DNA from: Marimicrobium sp913061115
GTDB taxonomy: Bacteria > Pseudomonadota > Gammaproteobacteria > Pseudomonadales > Halieaceae
Assembly: GCF_047729875.1 (NCBI RefSeq)
Contig: NZ_CP159826.1
Coordinates: 2,356,001-2,420,000 of the forward strand
DNA length: 64,000 bases
Reading direction: 5' to 3'
Positions 15,818 to 23,835 of the stretch are shown piece after piece; the stretch's first letter is position 1; the number at the start of each line of letters is the position of its first letter. The notes beneath the pieces are model-generated. The model saw nothing but the letters and a program-made list of their open reading frames with translations, was not told where the DNA came from and searched no databases. The position numbers and the translations under genes were made by a program.

Positions 15818-16753
15818 TCAATGACCCTGCAGGCGTTTTTGCCACACACACAAACCCTGTGCATTGAGCTGCAAGTCAAACCCGAGTCGAGCCCGCAACT
15901 CGACCTCATCTTCACACGCACCCAACTGACGCACCAAACCCATTGCGTAATCACTTAGCTGCTGCGATAGACGCACTTCATCGCTGGCGTCAGCAGTGGC
16001 AAACCTGGAATACACCTCTATTTGCTGCGCCAGCAATTGGGCCTTTTCATAGGAATACTCCAGTTCTCCGTAGTGTGTGAGATACAATCGTTGCGGTGTA
16101 TAACTACCCAACAATTCAATCGAAGCAAGATAGGCCTCCGGGTCAAACTGATTGGGCGTGGTCGAGGGCATCACGAAGTCCCCACCAGGAAATCGACACC
16201 AGGAATAAGACACACCAAACATATCACCGCTGAACCAGCCTCGACTGGCCTCATCCCACACACAAAAATGGTGCTCTGCATGGCCCCGTGTGTGGCGAAA
16301 TTCCAGTGGCCTTCCCGCCAGAGAGACCTTTTCGCCGTCCTCCATCTGCCGAATGCGAAGAGGATCAATAGGCTGGATGTCACCGTACAGTTGGCGAAAG
16401 AGATCGGCCCCATACACCTGTGTAGCGCCGGCGATGAGTCGCTGGGGATCAACCATATGCCGAGCACCGCGCGGATGGATCAGTAACTGCGCCGTAGGAA
16501 ATGTCGCCATCATCGCGCCCGCACCCCCTGCGTGATCCAGATGCACATGTGTGGGAATCACATATCGCACTTGCTCAACACCAATACCCCGATCAAGCAG
16601 AAGTTGCTCAAGAGCAGGGACACTGTGACAGGTGCCAGTCTCCAGTACCGCGCATTCATCGCCTTCCTGCATCAGGTAAAGACAGGCCGTACCATGCTCT
16701 ACATATTCAGCGTCGATGCAGGTAATACCGAAATCAAGGGAAGTGTATGTCAA
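15818..16753 (-). CDS. Metallo-beta-lactamase-fold hydrolase
   Basis: The 311-residue product carries the MBL metal motif 'THVHLDHAGG' (His69, His71, Asp73, His74), then 'RHTRGHAEHHFCVWDEASRGWFSGDMFG', giving the third His and the bridging Asp, and a terminal 'LYLTHYGELEYS' His. This is a dinuclear metal site of the glyoxalase II-like group, often thioester or ester hydrolases. The start is a TTG at 16753, 5 bases after the SDR stop, with a modest GGATAAG upstream; an internal start is possible but no better one is seen. The tight linkage to the SDR suggests cotranscription. It might hydrolyse an ester, lactone or thioester made by neighbouring enzymes (inference). Confidence 0.83.
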   Translation of the reverse strand: MTYTSLDFGITCIDAEYVEHGTACLYLMQEGDECAVLETGTCHSVPALEQLLLDRGIGVEQVRYVIPTHVHLDHAGGAGAMMATFPTAQLLIHPRGARHMVDPQRLIAGATQVYGADLFRQLYGDIQPIDPLRIRQMEDGEKVSLAGRPLEFRHTRGHAEHHFCVWDEASRGWFSGDMFGVSYSWCRFPGGDFVMPSTTPNQFDPEAYLASIELLGSYTPQRLYLTHYGELEYSYEKAQLLAQQIEVYSRFATADASDEVRLSQQLSDYAMGLVRQLGACEDEVELRARLGFDLQLNAQGLCVWQKRLQGH

Positions 16754-16758
16754 CAGTC

Positions 16759-17529
16759 TTATCCGGAGGCAGCGACGGCTCCGCCGTCCAGTGCAATGGT
16801 CTGACCGGTTAACCAGGCAGAAGCGCGGGCGCTCAGATAGATAGCCGTGCCCGCTACATCCTCCGCGTTGCCGAGGCGACCGCAGGGAAACAGTGCCCCC
16901 ATTTCGGACTCATGATCCAGCAGGTGAGCCGTCATTTTGCTGGGAAAGAAACCGGGGGCGATAGCGTTAACATTCACGCCCTGGGGAGCGAGATCCGCTC
17001 CAAGATGCCGCGTCAGGTGATGCACCGCCGCCTTGCTAGCAGAATAGGCGTAGTTATTCATATGCGGGTGGGTTAGTCCGTTGATCGATCCAATATTGAT
17101 AACGCGCGCAGGGTCGTCTTTTGCGCTAGCTGAGCGCAGGGCGGGCAATAATTTCTGGGTAAGGAAAAACAATGATTTCACATTGAGGTCCATGGTTTTA
17201 TCCCAGCCACTTTCAGGGAATACATCGATATCCGCACCCCAGGTAGTGCCCGCATTATTCACCAGAATATGCACCTTTTCTTCAGCGGCGCTGACCGCTG
17301 CCGCAAAAGCGATCACACCGTCCATAGTCGATAGGTCCGAGGGAATACCTATACACTGCCCTATTTGGGCCAGTTCGCTTACCGTGGCCTGCAGTTCTTC
17401 TTCCCTACGCGCAGTAATATAGGTTTTCACGCCATTCTCAACAAAACCGCGCGCAATCATAGCCCCGATACCGCGGGAGCCGCCGGTAACCACCGCCACT
17501 TTTCCGTTTACATCAAAAAGATTCTTCAT
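16759..17529 (-). CDS. Short-chain dehydrogenase/reductase
   Basis: A complete classical SDR of 256 residues: 'AVVTGGSRGIG' cofactor loop, 'ILVNNAGTTWG', 'INIGSINGL', catalytic 'YAYSASKAAVHHL', 'VNAIAPGFFPSKM' and a terminal 'WLTGQTIALDGGA'. It most resembles 3-oxoacyl/2-deoxygluconate-type oxidoreductases. The ATG at 17529 has GAGGAAAAC before it; a 29-residue extension overlapping the AraC gene is rejected. It begins 43 bases after the AraC regulator stop and may be part of the regulator's transcript or have its own promoter. Confidence 0.88.
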   Translation of the reverse strand: MKNLFDVNGKVAVVTGGSRGIGAMIARGFVENGVKTYITARREEELQATVSELAQIGQCIGIPSDLSTMDGVIAFAAAVSAAEEKVHILVNNAGTTWGADIDVFPESGWDKTMDLNVKSLFFLTQKLLPALRSASAKDDPARVINIGSINGLTHPHMNNYAYSASKAAVHHLTRHLGADLAPQGVNVNAIAPGFFPSKMTAHLLDHESEMGALFPCGRLGNAEDVAGTAIYLSARASAWLTGQTIALDGGAVAASG

Positions 17530-17572
17530 GTTTTCCTCTTCATAGTTCAGATTAACATTCAATACAATGCAT

Positions 17573-18592
17573 TCAATCGTCGCTGCGCTGTCGATACTCC
17601 GTGGGAGCACAGCCACACCAAGACTTGAAAGCGTTTGAGAACGATGCTTGATCAGAATAACCCAACAATAACGCTATTTCAGTAACTGCCAATCGCGGAT
17701 CGTCGAGATAGCGTCGGGACTGTTCCTCACGCACATCTTGTAACATCGTCTTGAAACTTGACTGCAGTGCACTGAGACGACGCTGGAGTGTTCGCCGAGA
17801 GACGCTTAATTCCAATGCAAGGCTGTCGATAGTCAAGGCACCTCCTGGCAGCGCACGGCGAATGGCGATGCGCGTGTCACGCAAAAAAGGATCCACGGTC
17901 AGAGGCTCATCGAACACCGAGCGAGGGCCAGCCCAAAAATCGGCGCCCAGTTCGAAGCCAACGTCAATCAGCGGATAGCGCACCACCTCTCGCGAAAAAT
18001 AGAGACAACTCACTTCACAACCAAACTTGAGGTTAGAACCAAACGTCCGTTTTAGTGCGCGCGTATCATCAGGTGCAGGATAGGAAAACTCGGCGGCACG
18101 CACGGGAACGGGTAACGCACAAATAGCACTCACAATTTCAGCGGAGGACTTCAGCATCTCGTCAACCAGTGGCCGCCATGTGGCTGTTTCCTCACTGAGC
18201 GGATGCCACTCAAGTCGGATAAATTCTCCCTCTGGGCGAATCAACACCCGCCCGGTATCACCCCTTATTCGAATGGTGCTGGGAATGACATTAAAATATT
18301 CCTTCAAATTACGGCAGATCGTTGTCATATACAGATGCAGATTCATGCCCGTGAAGTAAATGATATGTCCAACATACAAACCAATATCTGGATCACCACT
18401 GCGCTCAGCCGCCATGCGGTATAAGTCCATGTAATTTGCCAGCGGAATACGCTCTGCCGGCGCGCTGAGAAGGTCCTGGCTGATTCCCGCATCGCGCAGC
18501 AATACCGCACTATCCACCCCCAGCGCGCTAGCAGCCTGCACGACGGCCTTCGGGCACAGCACATAAACGCTACTGCCAGCCATCACAGACAT
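17573..18592 (-). CDS. AraC-family transcriptional regulator (arabinose-binding-like N-domain)
   Basis: The 339-residue product has an N-terminal ligand-sensing domain of the Arabinose_bd type ('LLRDAGISQDLLSAPAERIPLANYMDLYRMAAERSGDPDIGLYVG'). The C-terminal double helix-turn-helix follows ('LTIDSLALELSVSRRTLQRRLSAL', 'DDPRLAVTEIALLLGYSDQASFSNAFKSWCGCAPTEYR'). OruR/ArgR-like members of this group typically activate catabolic operons in response to their substrate. The start overlaps the stop of the carboxylase gene (TGATG), so the regulator is translated from the catabolic message and may be autoregulated. Likely targets are the genes around it in 13396-25011 (inference). Confidence 0.88.
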   Translation of the reverse strand: MSVMAGSSVYVLCPKAVVQAASALGVDSAVLLRDAGISQDLLSAPAERIPLANYMDLYRMAAERSGDPDIGLYVGHIIYFTGMNLHLYMTTICRNLKEYFNVIPSTIRIRGDTGRVLIRPEGEFIRLEWHPLSEETATWRPLVDEMLKSSAEIVSAICALPVPVRAAEFSYPAPDDTRALKRTFGSNLKFGCEVSCLYFSREVVRYPLIDVGFELGADFWAGPRSVFDEPLTVDPFLRDTRIAIRRALPGGALTIDSLALELSVSRRTLQRRLSALQSSFKTMLQDVREEQSRRYLDDPRLAVTEIALLLGYSDQASFSNAFKSWCGCAPTEYRQRSDD

Positions 18593-20121
18593 CAGCCGGT
18601 TCTCGCAGCGGCGAGTGCCCGCAGTACCACCGCACGCGTATCAGCGGGATCAATAACAGCATCCACTTCCAAATAAGAGGCCGCTTCCGAAGCCTTGCCC
18701 ACCTCATACATGCGTGCGACCAGTTGCTGAAAAAGCTGTTCACGCTCGACCAGATCGTCGAGTGCTTCCAATTCTTTTTTGAAGCCCAGTCTGACCGCCC
18801 CCTCCAGTCCCATGCCGCCTACCTCACCCGTTGGCCAGGCAGCGGCGTACACCGGAGCGACAAAACTTCCGCCGGTCATCGCCATTGCACCAAGGCCATA
18901 GGCCTTGCGCAAAAATATCGCCACCATGGGAACCCGCAGTTTTGCGCCTGCCAGGAACAGGGAAGACATACGTCGCACCGCGCCCTGCACCTCGCTATCA
19001 GGGCCCACCATAAACCCCGGGGTATCAGTGAGCGATAGCACAGGCAAAGAGAATGCATCACAAATTTGCAAGAAGCGCGCGGCTTTCTCTGAAGCTGTTG
19101 CATCCACTGCTCCACCGAGTTGCTGGCAGTCGTTGGCGATCAGGGCAATGGGTTTTCCTTCAAGTCGAATGAAACCGGTAATAATACTTCGGCCGTAAAT
19201 ACGCTGCAATTCCAAGAACGAACCGGTATCCGCGATAGTTTCAATAATGTCCCGCACGGGATAGCTCCAGCGTCTATCCTCGGGTATTGCATCACGCAAC
19301 ACCTCTTGAGAAACAGTATTCCATTGAGACACTGCACCCTGAAAATAGGACAACAGTTGTTGCGCCAGAGTAGTCGCATGCGCTTCGTCCTCAGCAACAA
19401 TATCGACAACCCCGTTTTTCTCCTGTACCTCGATAGGGCCGATAGCAGTGGGCTCATACTTACCCAAACCGCCACCTTCGATCATGGCCGGACCTGCCAT
19501 ACCGATCCATGAACTACGCGTGGCGATACAAAAATCGGCACAACCAAACAATGCGGCATTACCGGCAAAACAATATCCATTGTTCACAGCGATACGTGGC
19601 ACCTTACCGCTAAGTGCGGCCCAGGTACTGAATGACTTAATATTGAGGCCGGCAATTTGGGTGGTCACATCGGTATCACCCGGACGACCTCCGCCACCTT
19701 CGGTATACATCACCAAGGGCAATGATTGCTCACGGGCCAACTCACAGATACGATCCAGTTTGCGGTGATGAAAAAAGCCCTGCGTGCCGGCCAGTACCGA
19801 GTAATCGTTGACAATGATGCCTGCACGCGCGCGATCAGGCCCAACCAGACCCGCGTTAATAGTACAGGTCCCCGTGATGATCCCATCCGCCGCAGTACTG
19901 GTCTGCAGATCCTCATACTCGCGTCGACTGCGCTGCGCCGCTACGGCAAGTTGTCCGTATTCCTGAAATGAACCCTCGTCGACCAAGTCCGCAACATTCT
20001 CTCGAGCGGTACGATATCCCTTGGCGTGGCGTTTGGCGCGCGCCTCTGACCGAGCTGCATCAAGAGTGCGTTCTATGCGCTCGCGCAACGCTTCCAGTTC
20101 AGGCCTTATGTCACCGTCCAT
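18592..20121 (-). CDS. Acyl-CoA carboxylase, carboxyltransferase (beta) subunit
   Basis: A protein of 509 residues with both crotonase-fold halves of a biotin-dependent carboxyltransferase: N-half 'AGIIVNDYSVLAGTQGFFHHRKLDRI', 'LPLVMYTEGGGGRPGDTD' and 'GMAGPAMIEGGGLGKYEPTAIGP'; C-half 'KPIALIANDCQQLGGAVDATASEKAARF' and 'LSLTDTPGFMVGPDSE'. It would move CO2 from carboxybiotin to an acyl-CoA such as propionyl-, methylcrotonyl- or geranyl-CoA. The biotin carboxylase/carrier alpha subunit that it needs is not in the window. The ATG at 20121 has GGAGACATCG upstream. It lies between crotonases and the AraC regulator, 76 bases after the first crotonase. Confidence 0.87.
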   Translation of the reverse strand: MDGDIRPELEALRERIERTLDAARSEARAKRHAKGYRTARENVADLVDEGSFQEYGQLAVAAQRSRREYEDLQTSTAADGIITGTCTINAGLVGPDRARAGIIVNDYSVLAGTQGFFHHRKLDRICELAREQSLPLVMYTEGGGGRPGDTDVTTQIAGLNIKSFSTWAALSGKVPRIAVNNGYCFAGNAALFGCADFCIATRSSWIGMAGPAMIEGGGLGKYEPTAIGPIEVQEKNGVVDIVAEDEAHATTLAQQLLSYFQGAVSQWNTVSQEVLRDAIPEDRRWSYPVRDIIETIADTGSFLELQRIYGRSIITGFIRLEGKPIALIANDCQQLGGAVDATASEKAARFLQICDAFSLPVLSLTDTPGFMVGPDSEVQGAVRRMSSLFLAGAKLRVPMVAIFLRKAYGLGAMAMTGGSFVAPVYAAAWPTGEVGGMGLEGAVRLGFKKELEALDDLVEREQLFQQLVARMYEVGKASEAASYLEVDAVIDPADTRAVVLRALAAARTG

Positions 20122-20197
20122 CGATGTCTCCGCATAGATCCTAGCGTAATATTATAACGCGGATAGCCACTGCTTGAAGAACAGGCGACTGGCTGAA

Positions 20198-20968
20198 TTA
20201 CTGATTCTTGCCGCGCTGCTGCACACCGGACCGGCGATTGGCGATAACATCGCCCGACACGCGTTGATTAACATCGGTCATCACACTGCGCTCCATGGCC
20301 AGCCCCGCAGCCAGATCCGTCTGCAAGCCTTCGTTTACCATTTTCTTGTAGACCTTTACTGTTTCCGGCACGCAGCTCGCAATATCCGTCGCGACCTGGC
20401 GACACGCGTCGAGCAGATCCTCTGGAGCCACTACACGACTCACTAGACCCCACGCTTCCGCCTGCTGTGCAGATATAACGTTGCCGGTAAAATGCGCCTC
20501 GCGCGCTCTACTCGGCCCAATGATACGCGCAAGCTTCTGGGACAATCCCCAACCCGGCGCCAAGCCAACGCGACAGTGCGTATCGGCAAAGCGCGCGCCT
20601 GAAGAGGCCAGCAGGATGTCACCCATCAATGCAAGTTCGAAACCGCCGGTGGCAGCGACACCGTTCACCCCCACTATAATGGGTCGGTCAAAAGCCGTCA
20701 TGGCTGCGGTAATATCGTGTTGCGCGTGAATGGCATACACGCCAAGACCGGACTCATCTTCCGCCATCGCCTTGAGATCAAGACCTGCACAAAACGCCGT
20801 ACCTGCACCCGTGAGAATCACAGAATAGATATCGCTCTCGTCCTGCAACAGGCGGAAGGCATCACAAAGATCGAGCAGCAATTGCGGGGACAACGCATTC
20901 CTAGCGTCGGGGCGATTGAGCGTCAGGACAGCGTAACCGTCCTCTCGTTGCAGCAGCAGTTCCGTCAT
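20198..20968 (-). CDS. Crotonase-family protein (enoyl-CoA hydratase-like, one catalytic Glu missing)
   Basis: The 256-residue product has a crotonase fold with the CoA/oxyanion segments 'FCAGLDLKAM' and 'GVNGVAATGGFELALMGD'. Glu111 matches the first catalytic Glu of rat hydratase. At the position of the second Glu (the usual 'PE' before the G-x-x-P-G turn) it has 'THCRVGLAPGWG', so that residue is His or Cys. It may therefore be an isomerase, a hydrolase or an altered hydratase. AAGGAGAG precedes the ATG. The second crotonase gene lies 21 bases upstream, and the two are cotranscribed. Confidence 0.82.
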   Translation of the reverse strand: MTELLLQREDGYAVLTLNRPDARNALSPQLLLDLCDAFRLLQDESDIYSVILTGAGTAFCAGLDLKAMAEDESGLGVYAIHAQHDITAAMTAFDRPIIVGVNGVAATGGFELALMGDILLASSGARFADTHCRVGLAPGWGLSQKLARIIGPSRAREAHFTGNVISAQQAEAWGLVSRVVAPEDLLDACRQVATDIASCVPETVKVYKKMVNEGLQTDLAAGLAMERSVMTDVNQRVSGDVIANRRSGVQQRGKNQ

Positions 20969-20989
20969 TTAACTCTCCTTGAGGTTGCT

Positions 20990-21778
20990 TTAGCGCCCCT
21001 GCCACTCAGGCTTACGTTTCTGCAGAAAGGCCGCCACGCCCTCCTGTGCATCCTCGCTACCCATGCAGATATGTTGCAATTTAGCCTCTCCAGAAATTGT
21101 GTCACTGACGGACTCTTCTATCGCAGCGTTCAGTGCCTGTTTGGCATAACGCAGAGACAAGGGCGCTTTGCCCGCGATTTCCTGTGCCCAAGCGAGAGTG
21201 TCTTCCAGCAGTTTATCAGCCGGGACCACTCGATTGCACAGGCCCCATTGTAAACATTTTTCAGCGCGGATTTTCTCACCCGTGACGATCACCTCATAGG
21301 CGCGCTTGCGACCCAGTGTCCGCACCAAGTGCCAAGTCGCACCACCATCCGGTATCAGGCTGATGGCGGCGAAGGCCTGGTAGATGAATGCATCTTCTGC
21401 CATCACTGTCAGGTCGCAGACCATGCCCAAAGCGCTTCCAATGCCGGCGCAGGCGCCATTGATTGCGCTGATCCAGGGTTTGTGCGCCTCGTGGATTTCC
21501 ATCAGCACTGGCTTGTACTCGCCATTGAGTTGATCCTCAACCCGGAAAGTCAATGCATCCTCTGGGACGTCTGCCAGGTCGGCTCCCGCGCTGAAAACGC
21601 GCCCGACACCGGTCACTACCACCACCCGCACACTGTCATCGCCATTGACCTCGCGCACTGCTAGCAATAGGTCACGACGTAGGGTTTTATTGAAACTATT
21701 GAGATTGTCGGGTCGGTTCAGGCTGACTACCGCGACAGAACCTTGGCGTTCTACCATAACCGTTTCATACGTACTCAT
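20990..21778 (-). CDS. Crotonase-family protein, PaaG/enoyl-CoA-isomerase type
   Basis: This 262-residue crotonase has 'FSAGADLADV' and 'INGACAGIGSALGMVCD'. The first hydratase Glu is replaced by Ala (about 116), while 'ISLIPDGGATWHLVRTLGRKRAYE' carries the Asp (about 144) found in PaaG-like isomerases. This suggests delta3-delta2-enoyl-CoA isomerisation or an unusual ring or double-bond shift rather than simple hydration. The start at 21778 (MSTYETV) is chosen since AGAAGG lies 8 bases upstream; a GTG three codons earlier is possible. It is placed between the racemase gene and the other crotonase. Confidence 0.82.
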   Translation of the reverse strand: MSTYETVMVERQGSVAVVSLNRPDNLNSFNKTLRRDLLLAVREVNGDDSVRVVVVTGVGRVFSAGADLADVPEDALTFRVEDQLNGEYKPVLMEIHEAHKPWISAINGACAGIGSALGMVCDLTVMAEDAFIYQAFAAISLIPDGGATWHLVRTLGRKRAYEVIVTGEKIRAEKCLQWGLCNRVVPADKLLEDTLAWAQEIAGKAPLSLRYAKQALNAAIEESVSDTISGEAKLQHICMGSEDAQEGVAAFLQKRKPEWQGR

Positions 21779-21804
21779 CGCGCACACCTTCTAAAGAGTT
21801 ATCA

Positions 21805-22929
21805 TCATACGATTGAGCCGCCAGCCCTGAGGCCTGCCAACTCCTGTTCACCGAAACCCATCTCCGTGAGTACTGCATCGGTATCCTGTCCAACATCATG
21901 GCCGCCGTGTCGCACCTCCGAAGGTGTGCGACCAAAACGCGGAGCTGGCGCAGGCTGGACCAGTCCGTCCACCTCTATATAGGTATTACGCGCTATATTT
22001 GCTGGATGTTTTGGTGCATCGAGAAAATTAAGCACGGGTGCAAAGCAAACATCTGTGCCCTCCATAATCTCAGACCACTGCGCCTGTGTTTTCTGTTTAA
22101 TCACCGTGGTTAGCTTTTTCTTCATTGCTGACCATTGCGACTGATCATTCTGAGCGCCGAAATCTTCCTCGGTCAATCCTGCCCGCTCTTTTAACAATGC
22201 GTAAAACTGCGGCTCGATAGAACCTATAGAGATATACTCGCCGTCAGCACACTCATAGGTGTCATAAAAATGCGCCCCGCCATCCAGCATGTTGGATTCT
22301 CGTTCGGTAGCGTCCCACAAACCCATCGCTTCGAAACTGTGGAACATCCACATCAGCTGTGCCGCGCCGTCCACCATTGCCACATCAATAACCTGGCCCT
22401 TGCCAGAGTTAGCGGTTTCCAGCAACGCTGCCAGCACACCATTCACTAGCAGCATACCACCGCCGCCCATGTCCCCAACGAGATTTAAGGGTGGCACCGG
22501 CTTTTCACCTTTGCGACCCATAGCGTACAAAGCACCTGTAATTGAAATATAGTTAATGTCATGCCCCGCGCTTTGTGCCAGCGGCCCTTCCTGGCCCCAA
22601 CCGGTCATGCGTGCAAAAATAAGCTTGGGGTTGCGAGCGAGACACACAGAAGGGCCAATGCCCAGCTTTTCACACACACCCGGGCGGTATGGGTCGATGA
22701 GAACATCGGCGTTCTCCACCATACGCAGCAGGGTTTCCAGACCATTCGGGTCCTTAAGGTTGACCACCACCGATTTCTTGCCCCGGGTGCTAACGTCCTT
22801 CATCACCATCCCGCCGGCGCGGTCGATACGAATCACCTCCGCACCCATATCGGCGAGCATCATTCCGCCCATCGGGGCCGGCCCAATACCCGCGAGCTCA
22901 ATCACTGTATAACCATTCAGCGGACCCAT
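21805..22929 (-). CDS. Alpha-methylacyl-CoA racemase (CoA-transferase family III)
   Basis: The 374-residue product is of the family III CoA-transferase fold but has the racemase residues: His123 ('AGHDINYISITGALYAMG'), Asp153 ('LVGDMGGGGM') and Glu239 ('SIGSIEPQFYALL'). These correspond to His126, Asp156 and Glu241 of mycobacterial MCR. The enzyme epimerises the 2-methyl centre of branched acyl-CoAs so that beta-oxidation can go on, as needed for isoprenoid and sterol side chains. GGAGACGACC precedes the ATG. Its presence is the best clue that this cluster handles methyl-branched acids. Confidence 0.9.
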   Translation of the reverse strand: MGPLNGYTVIELAGIGPAPMGGMMLADMGAEVIRIDRAGGMVMKDVSTRGKKSVVVNLKDPNGLETLLRMVENADVLIDPYRPGVCEKLGIGPSVCLARNPKLIFARMTGWGQEGPLAQSAGHDINYISITGALYAMGRKGEKPVPPLNLVGDMGGGGMLLVNGVLAALLETANSGKGQVIDVAMVDGAAQLMWMFHSFEAMGLWDATERESNMLDGGAHFYDTYECADGEYISIGSIEPQFYALLKERAGLTEEDFGAQNDQSQWSAMKKKLTTVIKQKTQAQWSEIMEGTDVCFAPVLNFLDAPKHPANIARNTYIEVDGLVQPAPAPRFGRTPSEVRHGGHDVGQDTDAVLTEMGFGEQELAGLRAGGSIV

Positions 22930-22998
22930 TGGTCGTCTCCCATACTTGAATTTTAACGCGTGCCGGCACTATGGCCGACACGCTATGGAGCAAACCTC

Positions 22999-23790
22999 TT
23001 ACTTAGGCTGCATTCGGATACCGCCATCCATGCGAATACATTCGCCATTGATGTAGTCGTTCTCTACCAACTGCTGCGCTAACTGGGCGATCTCATCTGC
23101 CTTACCAAGGCGTTTGGGATACAGCACTTGGCTCGCTAGCGGTTTCAAGAACTCTGCGATTTCAGGCGACATTTCTTCAGCACCGCCCATCATCAGCGGC
23201 GTCGCAATCAATCCTGGCACAATGGTATTTACCCTGATGCCCAGCACTGCTAGGTCACGTGCTATAGGCAGAGTCATGCCAACCACGCCACCCTTAGACG
23301 CCGAGTAGGCCGCTTGTCCGATCTGGCCCTCATAAGCTGCAATCGAGGCGGTATTAATAATAACACCCCGACCACCATCGTCATTCAAAACGTCGTTGGT
23401 AGACATTTTCTCAGCGCACAGGCGCAGCACATTAAACGTGCCCACCAAATTGATCTGGATAATGCGATTGAATTCGTCCAGAGGGAACGGGCCTTTCTTG
23501 CCCATAGTTCGCATTGCATTACCCGTGCCGGCAAAGTTACAGCAAATGTGAATCGCGCCAAACTCTTCAATCGTCGCGGCAATACCCGCTGCGACTGATT
23601 CCTCACTGGTCACGTTCACGTTACAGAAAATCACCATACCGGGATATTCCGCTACCAATTGATTGCCCTTCTCCTCATTCATATCGAAGATGGCGACCTT
23701 GCCTCCATTCGCGACAAAACGTCTTAGCGTTGCGCGACCGAGGCCAGATGCTCCGCCGGTAATGACGGCTACTTTATCTTTTAAGTCCAT
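22999..23790 (-). CDS. SDR, 3-hydroxyacyl-CoA dehydrogenase type II-like
   Basis: An SDR of 263 residues: 'VAVITGGASGLGRAT', 'CNFAGTGNAMRTMGKKGPFPLDEFNRIIQINLVGTFNVLRL', 'VIINTASIAAYEGQIGQAAYSASKGGVVGMTLPIARDLA', 'GIRVNTIVPGLIATPLM' and 'YINGECIRMDGGIRM'. The 'AAYEGQIGQAAYSASKGG' segment is characteristic of the HSD17B10 (type II 3-hydroxyacyl-CoA dehydrogenase) group, which oxidises 2-methyl-3-hydroxyacyl-CoAs. This fits the racemase next to it. AGGAG precedes the ATG. It lies 45 bases downstream of the acyl-CoA dehydrogenase gene. Confidence 0.87.
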   Translation of the reverse strand: MDLKDKVAVITGGASGLGRATLRRFVANGGKVAIFDMNEEKGNQLVAEYPGMVIFCNVNVTSEESVAAGIAATIEEFGAIHICCNFAGTGNAMRTMGKKGPFPLDEFNRIIQINLVGTFNVLRLCAEKMSTNDVLNDDGGRGVIINTASIAAYEGQIGQAAYSASKGGVVGMTLPIARDLAVLGIRVNTIVPGLIATPLMMGGAEEMSPEIAEFLKPLASQVLYPKRLGKADEIAQLAQQLVENDYINGECIRMDGGIRMQPK

Positions 23791-23835
23791 ATAAATTCTC
23801 CTAAGCTAGTGGGTTAATTGTCGTGTATTAGAAAT

